Assembly: GCA_965276715.1 (NCBI GenBank)
Contig: OZ255622.1
Span: forward strand, 2,666,001-2,730,000
DNA: 64,000 nt
Direction: 5' to 3'
DNA from: CAXTPV01 sp965276715
Lineage (GTDB): Bacteria > Pseudomonadota > Alphaproteobacteria > Acetobacterales > Acetobacteraceae
Below, in pieces: positions 45,309-53,598 of this stretch. Each line of letters begins with the position of its first letter. Position 1 is the first letter of the stretch. The notes beneath the pieces were generated by a model. That model made no database searches and was not told the origin of the DNA. It saw only the letters and a program-made list of their open reading frames with translations. The position numbers and the translations under genes are program-made.

Positions 45309-45340
45309 GAACAATGTTCTGTTGGACAGGTTCTGTCAAC
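45309..45340. promoter_or_regulatory. Inverted-repeat operator region upstream of tetR
   Basis: GAACA-a-TGTTC (45309-45319) is a perfect 5-bp inverted repeat. GTTG(g)ACAG-gtt-CTGTCAAC (45321-45340) is an 8-bp inverted repeat with one bulge. The region lies just upstream of the tetR start and 49-80 bp from the divergent hypothetical gene. GTTCTGT occurs at 45316-45322, 45330-45336 and 45377-45383 (just before the divergent ATG), so TetR could control both directions. Confidence 0.6.
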
Positions 45341-45388
45341 ACGAGCGGCACGAGTTGACGCAAGCGGCGCCTCGTTGTTCTGTGCGTC

Positions 45389-45970
45389 ATGTCGGAAACG
45401 AACGAAGTCGCGATCATCCTCGGCCGCCCCGACTACGACCTGCCGCTCGGCGATCCGGCGTGGCGTCCGGGTGGCGAGCTCGCGACCGTGGGCCATGACA
45501 GCCTGCCCTATCTCTGGCGCTTCGACGGCAACCGCGCGTCGCTATGGGCGCCGGCGGCCAGCCTCGGCGGGATCCGGCTCGACCACCCCGCCTCGCGCGA
45601 CGCCGGCGAATGCTGCGGGCTGCTGCGCCAGGCCCAAGCCCGGATGCGCGCCGTCCAATCCGCGCTGCTCGATCTGACCGAGACCCTGCTGTCGTTGGCG
45701 GGCGAAACCCCGAGCCAGGCGCTTGGCGAGCGGCTGCATGCGGTGCGGACGCGGCTGGCCGACGAGCTGTCGATGTTCACCGACGCGCCGGACGACGGCG
45801 CCTACGCCATCTTCCGGCCGATGCCGGAAGTCGTCGCCATCGACGGCGCGCCGAAGTCGGACGAGGACCGCCGTAAATTGCGCCCGTTGGCGGTCATCCT
45901 CCTCAAGCAGCATGCAACCTTGCTCGGCATCGACGACCCCGACGGGTTGCTCGCGCTCGCGACGCCCTAG
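45389..45970 (+). CDS. Protein of unknown function, divergent from tetR
   Basis: 193 residues. The N-terminal ~60 residues are Pro-, Gly- and Trp-rich (IILGRPDYDLPLGDP, LPYLWRFDGNRASLW). A helical middle follows (GLLRQAQARMRAVQSALLDLTETLL), then acidic and basic helices. No signal peptide or membrane helix is seen and I do not recognise a family. It stops 6 bp short of the GMC-oxidoreductase stop. A GTTCTGT motif is 5 nt before its ATG, which suggests control by the neighbouring TetR. Confidence 0.65.
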   Translation: MSETNEVAIILGRPDYDLPLGDPAWRPGGELATVGHDSLPYLWRFDGNRASLWAPAASLGGIRLDHPASRDAGECCGLLRQAQARMRAVQSALLDLTETLLSLAGETPSQALGERLHAVRTRLADELSMFTDAPDDGAYAIFRPMPEVVAIDGAPKSDEDRRKLRPLAVILLKQHATLLGIDDPDGLLALATP

Positions 45971-45976
45971 CGCCCT

Positions 45977-47545
45977 CTACCCAAGCCGCTCCCTGATCCG
46001 GTCGGCGACACGCAGCGCGTTGGCGATGATGGTGAGCGTCGGGTTCACCGCACCGATCGACGGAAAGAAACTCGCGTCCGTCACATACAGGTTGTCGATC
46101 CCGTGCGCGCGGCAATCGCGGTCCAGCACCGCGTTCGACGGATCATCGCCGAACCGCATCGTGCCCGCCTGGTGCGCGGTGCCGCCGATCGGCGTGTCCT
46201 TGCCGAGATAGAGCGCGCGGTCGACGAGATGCGAGTAGATGTCGACCTTGCCGCATATCTGCTCGAGCTTGTGCTTGAGCCGGCGGTTGCCCTCCATGTT
46301 GGTCTCGGTCAGGTCGAGACGCACGCGCCCGTCCTTGTAGTGGATCCGGTTGAACGGTTTCGGCAGATCCTCCGACGTCAGCCAGAAATCGATCGAGTGC
46401 TTCGCCAGCCAGTCGAACGGCTTCTCCGGAAACCACTGCATCCATTTCGGCAGGCCCTCGCCGTGCACCGTGACGCCGTCGGTCTTGCCGACCATCTGGA
46501 TATGGCCGAGAGGGTATTCCCAGTCGTCCGCCCCGAAATAGAAATCGTTCAGTCCCAGCGTCTTCTGGAACTTGGTCGGGTTCGGCGTCTTCGAGATCGC
46601 CATCACGGTCGTGTTGTTGTGCCGCATGTAGTTGCGGCCCACCTGGTCGGACGCATTCGCGAGTCCGTTCGGATGGGCGTCGCTCGCCGAGCGCAGCATC
46701 AGCAACGCCGATGAGAGCGCCCCGCACGCCACCACCACGATGTCGGCCGAGAAGCTGAGCCGCGCATCGTCCTGGATGACCTCGACGCCGTTGATCTCGC
46801 GGCCCGAGGCACTCGTCGTCAGCGTGTCCACATAGGCGCGCGTCAACAGCGTCACGTTGTCATGGGCCTGCAGCGTCGGGTCGACCACGATCACCTGCGC
46901 ATCGGCCTTGCCGTTCGTCAGGCACGGATAACCGTCGAACTGGTCGCAGCGTATGCACGGCGAATGCGGCAGTGCGCCGCCGCTCTCGTCCTGGTCGAGC
47001 AGGATCCCCACCGGCAGATGGAACGGGTGCAGCCCCTCCTGCTTCAACCCCTCGAACAGGGTCTCGATCCGCGGCTCGTTCTTGATCGGGGGATAGGCGT
47101 AGGGTTTCTTCGACGGCGGCTCGGTCGGGTCCTCGCCGCGAAGTCCGTGCACATGGAACAGCTCCTCGGCCGCCTGGTAATACGGCTCGAACTCGTCGTA
47201 TTTGACCGGCCATTCGGGCGCCGCGCCATCGGGATGCCGCACGCTGCTGAAGTCGCGCTCGCGCAGCCGGAACAGGACCGAGCCATAGACCTTGCTGTTG
47301 CCGCCGACGAAGTAGTGAAGCCCGGGCGCGAACTCGCGTCCGTCCGAGGAATACCAGGTCTCCTTCGCCTGGTAGCGGCCACGGACGAACACCTCCTCGC
47401 TGTCCCAGTTCTCGCGCTCGCGCTTGAGGTAGTCGCCGCGCTCGAGCAGCAGGATCCGCTTGCCGGTCTTGGCCAATTCCGCGGTCATCGTGCCGCCGCC
47501 CGGTCCCGAGCCGATCACGATCACGTCGTAGTGCGCGCTGCTCAA
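45977..47545 (-). CDS. GMC-family flavin oxidoreductase
   Basis: 522 residues from the TTG at 47545, preceded by GGAGG 8 nt upstream; a longer frame to 47665 overlaps the divergent gene. The FAD motif is YDVIVIGSGPGGGTMTAELAKTG. GMC signatures include LHYFVGGNSKVYGSVLF and the C-terminal DNLYVTDASFFPSIGAVNPT. Four cysteines in SPCIRCDQFDGYPC lie where iron-sulfur-bearing sugar and alcohol dehydrogenases have an extra cluster motif. It oxidises an alcohol or sugar; the substrate is unknown. It is divergent from doxX-like and cupin genes. Confidence 0.9.
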   Translation of the reverse strand: MSSAHYDVIVIGSGPGGGTMTAELAKTGKRILLLERGDYLKRERENWDSEEVFVRGRYQAKETWYSSDGREFAPGLHYFVGGNSKVYGSVLFRLRERDFSSVRHPDGAAPEWPVKYDEFEPYYQAAEELFHVHGLRGEDPTEPPSKKPYAYPPIKNEPRIETLFEGLKQEGLHPFHLPVGILLDQDESGGALPHSPCIRCDQFDGYPCLTNGKADAQVIVVDPTLQAHDNVTLLTRAYVDTLTTSASGREINGVEVIQDDARLSFSADIVVVACGALSSALLMLRSASDAHPNGLANASDQVGRNYMRHNNTTVMAISKTPNPTKFQKTLGLNDFYFGADDWEYPLGHIQMVGKTDGVTVHGEGLPKWMQWFPEKPFDWLAKHSIDFWLTSEDLPKPFNRIHYKDGRVRLDLTETNMEGNRRLKHKLEQICGKVDIYSHLVDRALYLGKDTPIGGTAHQAGTMRFGDDPSNAVLDRDCRAHGIDNLYVTDASFFPSIGAVNPTLTIIANALRVADRIRERLG

Positions 47546-47658
47546 ATGTGGCCCCTCCGCGTCGGTGACGTCAGGAACGTTGGCATGAGCATGGCCGTTC
47601 CCGGAACCCCGCGCGGCAGGCCGCGCTCTCACAGGATCGTCGGCAAGGGGCCCGCTTG

Positions 47659-48123
47659 ATGACATTCGGCATGCTGGTGACGTTCCTGATGCGTCTCGCC
47701 CTGGTGCTCCTGTTCCTGCCGTTCAGTGCCATCGACAAGGCGCTGAACTTCAAGGGCGCCGAGCGCCAGGCCGCCGAGATCTCGCCGTCGCTCGCGCCCG
47801 CCCTGATCGGCGCCGGCCTCTTCGTCGAGATCGTCATGCCGCTCGGCATCCTGACCGGCATCGCCGACCGCCTGAGCGCCTTCATCATGGGCGGCTATTG
47901 CGTCGTCACCGCCCTGCTCTGGAAGCAGTTCTGGCGTCCGGGCGATTTCTGGCAGGGCGGCAAGGGCCGTGACCTGTTCTGGGACTTCTTCAAGAACGTG
48001 GCCCTCGGCGCGGGCTTCCTGTTCATCACCTTCGGCATCGGCCCCGCCCATGTCGGCAGCTTCCTCGCCGACCCCTTCGCCTCGTCCCATCCCTACGCAT
48101 GGAGCCCGTCGAACCATGAGTGA
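47659..48123 (+). CDS. DoxX-family membrane protein
   Basis: 154 residues from the ATG at 47659, with AAGGGG 8 nt upstream. Four hydrophobic segments (MLVTFLMRLALVLLFLPFSAIDKAL, LIGAGLFVEIVMPLGIL, AFIMGGYCVVTALLWK, NVALGAGFLFITFGIG) fit the DoxX/quinol-related four-helix group. DoxX-like proteins appear with oxidoreductases that feed electrons to quinone. The gene is divergent from the GMC oxidoreductase and overlaps a cupin gene by 8 nt, so the three probably act on one small molecule. Confidence 0.85.
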   Translation: MTFGMLVTFLMRLALVLLFLPFSAIDKALNFKGAERQAAEISPSLAPALIGAGLFVEIVMPLGILTGIADRLSAFIMGGYCVVTALLWKQFWRPGDFWQGGKGRDLFWDFFKNVALGAGFLFITFGIGPAHVGSFLADPFASSHPYAWSPSNHE

Positions 48124-48562
48124 CGCCAAGCCGCGCATCCCCTACTGGCACCTCCACGTCGACAACGACGGCATCAGCCATCACGCCCGATGCACGCTGA
48201 CCGACTTCGACCTCACCTCGGTCAGCCCGCCGGCCAAGCCGCAATGGAACGGCCACAAGACGACGGGACGCATGAGCTCCTCGGTCGTGGTTCTGCCCCC
48301 GGGCTGGGAAGGCGGCTGGCACGAGAACCCGCACCCGCAATGGATCATCCCGCTGACCGGACGCTGGTTCGTGGAAGCCATGGACGGTCACCGCGTCGAG
48401 TTCGGCCCGGGTGACATCAGCTTCGGCGAGGACCAGGGCTGCATCGAACGCGACGGCAGGAAAGGCCACGGCTCAGGCACCGTCGGCGATGAGCCCGCGG
48501 TGCTGATGCTGGTCCAGTTCGAGGACGCCCCGGTCCCGCACGCCCCCTGCCGCTTCGCCTAG
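48116..48562 (+). CDS. Cupin-domain protein
   Basis: 148 residues from the ATG at 48116, which lies within the end of the doxX-like gene (8-nt overlap). The cupin core is GWHENPHPQWIIPLTGRWFV followed by EFGPGDISFGEDQ; the metal-ligand histidines of the first motif are in HENPH. It may be a small-molecule isomerase or dioxygenase. It closes a two-gene operon; a hairpin CCAGGGC-tct-GCCCTGG follows at 48568-48584. Confidence 0.85.
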   Translation: MSDAKPRIPYWHLHVDNDGISHHARCTLTDFDLTSVSPPAKPQWNGHKTTGRMSSSVVVLPPGWEGGWHENPHPQWIIPLTGRWFVEAMDGHRVEFGPGDISFGEDQGCIERDGRKGHGSGTVGDEPAVLMLVQFEDAPVPHAPCRFA

Positions 48563-48567
48563 AAGAG

Positions 48568-48584
48568 CCAGGGCTCTGCCCTGG
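48568..48584. repeat. Single-hairpin repeat after the cupin gene
   Basis: CCAGGGC-tct-GCCCTGG is perfect and matches the left arm of the twin-hairpin family. The right arm is decayed into the GTGCGTGAGCACGCCC stretch that follows. It likely ends the doxX-cupin transcript. Confidence 0.75.
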
Positions 48585-48641
48585 ACCCGCCGTGCGTGAG
48601 CACGCCCTTGGCGTGACGGGCAGGCGCCCCCGGACCCGCAC

Positions 48642-48944
48642 ATTTTTGGCGGTATTTGGCCGCACAGAGCCGTCTGCTCGCACTGAGGGAGCCTCGACAA
48701 GATAAGGCGAATGGCTGGCAAGGCGATCCGCCCCGGCCGCTACACCTGTTGCAGCTGCCGCGAGCAGAGCCGCGTGACGGTGGGCACTGTGTTCGAAAGC
48801 AGCTACGTTCGGCTAAACATGTTCATGCTTGTCGGGGGGTTGATTGAGGAGAACGAATCTTTCAAGGGGAAGAATGGCCGCTTGTATCGGCAGGCGCATG
48901 CTAAGCGGCATGTGTTGTATGCGACACATTTGAGGCGGCGATGA
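48642..48944 (+). pseudogene. IS1595-like transposase remnant
   Basis: Read in one frame from 48642, the residues IWPHRAVCSH-stop-GSLDKIRRMAGKAIRPGR are followed by YTCCSCREQSRVTVGTVFE. This matches the zinc-ribbon N-terminus of IS1595-family transposases (canonical CPHCGS, then C..CREQFTVTVGTVFE). The second cysteine of the first pair is now TGA, at 48684-48686. The homology stops near 48842 (LNMFMLVGG), so most of the element is gone. A 77-codon ORF from 48711 is only this debris. No terminal repeats are visible. Confidence 0.75.
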
Positions 48945-49548
48945 GCGAAATCTTTTCGTATCGACAGCCGTGGGCGGGCGAGCGCTATGGCTCGGATCCG
49001 TCTGGCCGCCGACTTTTCGTCATGGGCGAAAGCCACTACGGCTCATCTGGGCAGCTCGATGACCCGGAGCTCACCCGCTACGTCGTCGGACTAATCGTGC
49101 GAGGCAAGAAAACTCTCAGGTTCTTCACAACGACCGCGCGCGTCGTCAGTGGCGACATGCAGGTCGCTGTCCCCGCGTTCTGGCAGGGCGTCGCGTACGC
49201 GAATTATTGCCAGGGCGGCGCCTACAGTCGGAAAGAGGGCGCTCGACCCGAGATGTGGGAGGCCGGTGACCAAGCTTTCGTGCCGTTGCTGTCGAAGCTC
49301 AAGCCGACTCACCTGCTGCTGTTTAGCCAGCTCGCTTACCGTCGCTTGGTCGTTCAGGGACGCGACGCGTCGCCGAGCGTGAGCCCATCGAGCATGACGG
49401 CCACGTTTGCCGGACGGGTATCGCCGCCTATGACGCGACTGGTTCGCACCGCGCCCATGTTCTGAACATGTGGCACCTGCAGGCCTGGGGCTTCGGCCAG
49501 CCAATCTGGTGGAACCAGTTCGTCGGCGCGCTTTTCAATAGGCCGTAG
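48941..49548 (+). pseudogene. Frameshifted gene, possible DNA-glycosylase-like fold
   Basis: The first part starts MSEIFSYRQPWAGERYGSDP and includes GRRLFVMGESHYGSSGQL. It stays open to 49465, but its last ~30 residues look random. From about 49375 another frame reads HDGHVCRTGIAAYDA and LNMWHLQAWGFGQPIWWNQF and stops at 49548; this reads like real protein. The second frame is open from 49327 on, so the shift lies within 49327-49395. The start resembles uracil-DNA-glycosylase-superfamily proteins in my memory, with low certainty. It sits in the low-GC decayed patch after the IS remnant. Confidence 0.65.
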
Positions 49549-49564
49549 CTAAATTCCATTTGCC

Positions 49565-49933
49565 TCAAAGATCCGAAGGTCCGGGCGGCATGTCGTTGCG
49601 GCCGTCGTAGCGAACGATCGGTAAGGTGAACACGTCCACGCCGACCAGCGCGCGAGCGTTCAAAGATACGATCCCGTCCGGATAGCCGGTGCGTATCATG
49701 CTCACGCCGCAGATCGGGCAGAAGTGGAGACCGCCTTCGACGTCGTGCCAAATGTATGTCGAGAGTCCTGCCTTCTCGGTTAGCAGCGTCGTCGTAGAGG
49801 CGGCCACCTTCCAGCTCAGGAAGCCGGACTTGCCACACGTCGAGTAGTTGCACTCGGTCACGCGGTCGATCGGCGCCCGTACCGCGATGCGCACTCTTCT
49901 GCAATGACAGGCGATCGTTTGCTGCTCGGACAC
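49565..49933 (-). CDS. GFA-family (glutathione-dependent formaldehyde-activating-like) protein
   Basis: 122 residues from the GTG at 49933. The zinc-binding cysteines are spread as in GFA/CENP-V domains: ACHCRRV, CNYSTCGKSGFLSW and FCPICGVSMIRTGYPDG. Most bacterial GFA proteins are of unknown substrate. GC is lower than core. It converges on the frameshifted gene. The 155 bp upstream holds no other gene. Confidence 0.85.
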   Translation of the reverse strand: MSEQQTIACHCRRVRIAVRAPIDRVTECNYSTCGKSGFLSWKVAASTTTLLTEKAGLSTYIWHDVEGGLHFCPICGVSMIRTGYPDGIVSLNARALVGVDVFTLPIVRYDGRNDMPPGPSDL

Positions 49934-50088
49934 TGCTCCACCATGGGCAGTAGTTGATTACGCCGGGACGCTCGCGATCCTCAGCCCGGGGTAACCACCT
50001 AGAAGTGCGTTAAACGAGCACGGTTCGCATGTACAATGTATCGTGATCCGTTCCATTGACCCCTTGATAGCCGTCAGTTTTTGGCGGT

Positions 50089-50130
50089 CCAGGGGCCCGG
50101 CCCCTGGCGGGGTTCGGGGCAGCGCCCCGA
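50089..50130. repeat. Twin-hairpin repeat at the nadC 3' end (copy 5)
   Basis: CCAGGGGC-ccg-GCCCCTGG (50089-50107) and TCGGGGC-agc-GCCCCGA (50114-50130) are perfect. It starts just downstream of the nadC stop (50136 on the reverse strand) and would end the nad operon. Confidence 0.82.
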
Positions 50131-50135
50131 TTTCG

Positions 50136-50990
50136 TCATCGCTCCCGGTGATCGAACCCGATATCGAGCACGCGCGCGCTGTGCGTGATCCAGCCGACCG
50201 CGATCAGATCCACGCCCGTCTCGGCGATGCCGGACGCCGTCTCGGGCGTCACGCGGCCCGACGCCTCGGTGGTCGCGCGGCCGCGCGCCATCACGACCGC
50301 CTCGCGCAGCGTAGCCAGGTCCATGTTGTCGAGCAGCACGATCCCGACCCCGAGCGACAGCGCCTCCCCGAGCTGGACGAGCGTGTCGACCTCGAGCTCG
50401 ATCAGCACCAGGTGGCCGCAGGCCGCGCGCGCCCGCTCGATCGCCGGCCGCACGCCGCCGGCCAGCGCCACGTGGTTGTCCTTGATCAGGATCGCGTCAT
50501 CGAGGCCGAACCGGTGATTGTGACCGCCGCCGAGCCTGACCGCGTGCTTCTGCAGCGCGCGCAGGCCGGGCACGGTCTTGCGCGTATCGGTGATCCGCGC
50601 CCTCGTGTGGGCGACCGCGCGGACCAGCGTGTTCGTGGCCGACGCGACGCCCGACAACTGCCCCATGAAGTTCAGCGCCGTCCGCTCGGCGGTCAGCAGC
50701 GACCGGGCAGGCCCCGAGATCGTGGCGATCACGTCACCCGGCGCCAGGATGGCGCCGTCCACGCGATGCTGCTCGATCCTGATCGTCGGATCGACCAGGT
50801 GAAAGGCGAGCCGCGCCGGCGCGGCACCCGCCAGCACGCCTGCCTCGCGCGCGACCAGCGAGAGCGACGCCATCGCATCGTGCGGCACGATGGCGTTGCT
50901 GGTGATGTCGCCGGCCCGGCCGAGATCCTCGGCCAGCGCCGCCCGCACGATCGGCTCGATCAGCGCGTCCGGCAGGGGCGGGACGCTCAT
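50136..50990 (-). CDS. nadC: Nicotinate-nucleotide pyrophosphorylase (quinolinate phosphoribosyltransferase)
   Basis: 284 residues. It has a type II PRTase fold with EDLGRAGDITS, LNFMGQLSGVASAT, RITDTRKTVPGLRALQKHAVRLGGGHNHR in parts (ARITDTRKTVPGLRALQKHA), DAILIKDNHVALAGG and EVDTLVQLGEAL. It converts quinolinate and PRPP to nicotinate mononucleotide, the third step from aspartate to NAD. It overlaps nadB by 4 nt. Confidence 0.96.
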   Translation of the reverse strand: MSVPPLPDALIEPIVRAALAEDLGRAGDITSNAIVPHDAMASLSLVAREAGVLAGAAPARLAFHLVDPTIRIEQHRVDGAILAPGDVIATISGPARSLLTAERTALNFMGQLSGVASATNTLVRAVAHTRARITDTRKTVPGLRALQKHAVRLGGGHNHRFGLDDAILIKDNHVALAGGVRPAIERARAACGHLVLIELEVDTLVQLGEALSLGVGIVLLDNMDLATLREAVVMARGRATTEASGRVTPETASGIAETGVDLIAVGWITHSARVLDIGFDHRER

Positions 50991-52519
50991 GCGCTCTTCC
51001 GGCTCGGCACCAGTTCCGCGAGGAACGCCATCGCCTGATCCAGCGTCACGCGCGACCGGACCGCCATTGCCGACCGAAGCGGGAAGTCGCTCCGGCAATG
51101 CGCGCCACGGCTCTCGCGGCGCGCAAGCGCGGACGCCGCCACCAGCAGACCGGCCAGATGGGCGTCCTCGTCGACACTCCCCTGCAGCGCGAGCAGTGCC
51201 GCCGCCGCCTCGCGCATGCCGGCTTCGTCGCGCACGACGCCGAACCCGCGCGACATGACGGGACGTAAAGCGGACGCACTCCGGCGCGGTGCCGGGCGAG
51301 CTTGCGTGATCGCGCGCCGGCGCACCGACGGCATCGCGGCCAGGTCGGCCGCGACCGCGGCGCCCACGACCGCGGCCTCCAGCAGCGAGTTGCTCGCGAG
51401 CCGGTTGGCGCCGTGCAGGCCCGTCGCCGCCGCCTCGCCCACGGCCCACAGACCGTCGACATCGGTGCGCCCGTTGGCGTCGGTCGCGACTCCGCCCATC
51501 GCGTAGTGCGCCGCCGGACGCACCGGGATCGGCATCATGGCCGCATCGATCCCGGCGTCGCGACACAGCGCGTCGATGCCGGGGAAGCGCGCGGCGAACC
51601 GGCTGCCGAGGCACGCGCGCGCATCGAGAAAGGCGTGATGGCCCGACCCGAGTTCGGCTTCGATCGCACGCGCCACCACGTCGCGCGGCGCCAGCTCCGC
51701 CCGCCCGTTCGCCGCCTCGCAATCGAGCATGAAGCGGCACCCGGTCTCGTCGACCAGGAGGCCGCCCTCGCCGCGGATCGCCTCGCTCGCGAGCGGCATC
51801 GGGTCGCGGCCGGCCTCGATCGCGGTCGGGTGGAACTGGATGAATTCGAGGTCGGCGAGCGTCGCCCCGGCTCGCGCTGCCAGCGCCACGCCCGCGCCGA
51901 CGGATGCAAGCGGGTTGGTTGTGTGCTCGAACAGCCCGCCCATGCCGCCGGTTGCGATCACCACCCGCGAGGTCGCGAGCGTCTGCCAGCCGGACGGCGT
52001 CTCGATCATCACGCCCGCGACGTGCCGCTCGCCGTCGAGAACGAGCCGCCGCGCCGCGGCGTGTTCGACGATCGTGATCGATCCGGTCGCCCGGGCGCGG
52101 GCGATCAGCGCCCGCAGCACTTCGCGACCGGTTCCGTCGCCGGCCGCGTGCACGATACGCCGGCGCGAATGCGCGGCCTCGAGGCCGGTCAGCAGCCCGC
52201 CCGACGCGTCACGATCGAAGGCGGCGCCGAATTCCGCCAGTCGCGCGATCGCGGCAGGGCCCGCGCCCACGATCCGGGCAACGGACGCCGGGTCGCACAG
52301 ACCGTCGCCGGCGGCGAGCGTGTCGGCCGCGTGCAGCGACGCGTCGTCATCGGGCCCGACGCAGGCGGCGATGCCGCCCTGCGCCCAGCCGGTCGAGGTC
52401 TCCTCGCCAAGGGCTACGGGCGACAGCACGATGCAGGGAAGGGGGGCGAGCGCGAGCGCGGTCGCGAGCCCGGCCAGGCCCGCGCCCACGATGACGGGGC
52501 TGCCGAACGGAGCGGTCAT
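50987..52519 (-). CDS. nadB: L-aspartate oxidase
   Basis: 510 residues. The N-terminal FAD motif is PVIVGAGLAGLATALALAP; further signature parts are GWAQGGIAACVG, LEFIQFHPTAIEAG, RDVVARAIEAEL, HYAMGGVATDANGRT and LHGANRLASNSLLEAAVVG. It makes iminoaspartate for NadA. Its ATG overlaps nadA and its end overlaps nadC, so the trio is one translationally coupled operon. Confidence 0.96.
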   Translation of the reverse strand: MTAPFGSPVIVGAGLAGLATALALAPLPCIVLSPVALGEETSTGWAQGGIAACVGPDDDASLHAADTLAAGDGLCDPASVARIVGAGPAAIARLAEFGAAFDRDASGGLLTGLEAAHSRRRIVHAAGDGTGREVLRALIARARATGSITIVEHAAARRLVLDGERHVAGVMIETPSGWQTLATSRVVIATGGMGGLFEHTTNPLASVGAGVALAARAGATLADLEFIQFHPTAIEAGRDPMPLASEAIRGEGGLLVDETGCRFMLDCEAANGRAELAPRDVVARAIEAELGSGHHAFLDARACLGSRFAARFPGIDALCRDAGIDAAMMPIPVRPAAHYAMGGVATDANGRTDVDGLWAVGEAAATGLHGANRLASNSLLEAAVVGAAVAADLAAMPSVRRRAITQARPAPRRSASALRPVMSRGFGVVRDEAGMREAAAALLALQGSVDEDAHLAGLLVAASALARRESRGAHCRSDFPLRSAMAVRSRVTLDQAMAFLAELVPSRKSA

Positions 52520-53508
52520 GCGACCTCCAGCATCCTCTCGACCGCGCGTCGCGCGCGTGCCGCGACCGCGGGGTCGATCACGATCTCGCCCGACAGCGTC
52601 TCAAGGCTCGCGCGAATGTTGGCGAGCGTGATCCGCTTCATGTGCGGGCACAGATTGCAGGGGCGGACGAAATGCGTGTCCGGGTTCGAGGCCGCGACGT
52701 TGTCGCTCATCGAGCACTCGGTCAGCAGCAGCACCGACGCCGGCCTCTCGCGCGCGACATAATCCGACATGTGCGCCGTCGAGCCGGCTAAGTCCGCCTC
52801 GTCGACCACGTCGGGCGGACATTCGGGATGGGCCAGCACCACCACGCCCGGGTTGGCCGCGCGGAAATCGCGCACCTCCTGCGGCGTGAACCGCTCATGC
52901 ACCTCGCAGTGGCCGTGCCAGGTGATGATCCGCACGCCGGTCTGGCGCGCGATGTTCAGCGCCAGATACTCGTCCGGCAGCATGATCACCTCGGGCACGC
53001 CGAGGCTTTCGACGATGCGCACGGCGTTGCCCGATGTGCAGCAGATGTCGCTCTCCGCCTTCACCGCCGCCGACGTGTTCACGTACGTCACGATCGGCAC
53101 GCCAGGATGCCTGGTCCGCAGCGCCCGCACGTCGGCTGCCGTGATGCTCTCGGCGAGCGAGCAGCCGGCGCGGTGGTCGGGCACCAGCACCTTGCGGTCC
53201 GGGTTGAGCAGCTTGGCGGTCTCGCCCATGAAGTGCACGCCCGCGACCACGATCACCGGCGCGTCGCTGCGGGCGGCTTCGCGCGCCAGCAGCAGGCTGT
53301 CGCCCACGATGTCGGAGACACAATGAAAGATCTCGGGCGTCTGGTAGTTGTGCGCCAGGATCACCGCGTTGCGCTCCCGCTTGAGGCGCAGGATCGCGTC
53401 GATGTCGTCGGCGAAGGCCGGCCATTCGAACGGGGGTATGACGTCACGCACCCGGTCGTAAAGCGGGGCGAGGCGGCGAAGGGCGTCGGCGGTGAGCGGT
53501 CGGGACAT
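52516..53508 (-). CDS. nadA: Quinolinate synthase
   Basis: 330 residues. LAHNYQTPEIFHCVSDIVGDSL begins the substrate region in parts (AHNYQTPEIFHCV). The 4Fe-4S cysteines are those in FMGE...GCSLAESI, DICCTSGNAV and CNLCPHMKRI. It condenses iminoaspartate with dihydroxyacetone phosphate. It is the first gene of nadABC; a perfect palindrome covers its promoter. Confidence 0.96.
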   Translation of the reverse strand: MSRPLTADALRRLAPLYDRVRDVIPPFEWPAFADDIDAILRLKRERNAVILAHNYQTPEIFHCVSDIVGDSLLLAREAARSDAPVIVVAGVHFMGETAKLLNPDRKVLVPDHRAGCSLAESITAADVRALRTRHPGVPIVTYVNTSAAVKAESDICCTSGNAVRIVESLGVPEVIMLPDEYLALNIARQTGVRIITWHGHCEVHERFTPQEVRDFRAANPGVVVLAHPECPPDVVDEADLAGSTAHMSDYVARERPASVLLLTECSMSDNVAASNPDTHFVRPCNLCPHMKRITLANIRASLETLSGEIVIDPAVAARARRAVERMLEVA

Positions 53509-53518
53509 CGGGCACCTT

Positions 53519-53537
53519 TATGCTCAGACTGAGCATA
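53519..53537. promoter_or_regulatory. Palindromic operator upstream of nadA
   Basis: TATGCTCAG-A-CTGAGCATA is a perfect 9-bp inverted repeat with a one-base centre, 11-29 nt before the nadA ATG. The position between promoter and start suggests repression. Alphaproteobacteria control nadABC through a NadQ-type (Nudix/HTH) repressor; the arms fit what I recall of that motif, but I could not check it. No such regulator gene is in the window. The APC permease starts 62 bp to the right. Confidence 0.75.
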
Positions 53538-53598
53538 TTCTTGGGGACGCGGACGCTGACCTGTAAGGGGGCCGTCGTCAAGCCATGGTGAGCGGCCC

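Noticed and set aside
47546..47665. Longer N-terminus for the GMC oxidoreductase
   Set aside because: It would overlap the divergent doxX-like gene and contains no signal peptide or FAD motif; a strong ribosome site precedes the TTG at 47545.
48711..48944. 77-codon ORF as a functional gene
   Set aside because: It is the in-frame tail of a degenerate IS1595 transposase with a stop in the zinc ribbon.
49934..50088. Small RNA between GFA and nadC
   Set aside because: The 155 bp has no stable hairpin apart from the twin repeat that begins at 50089 and no clear promoter.
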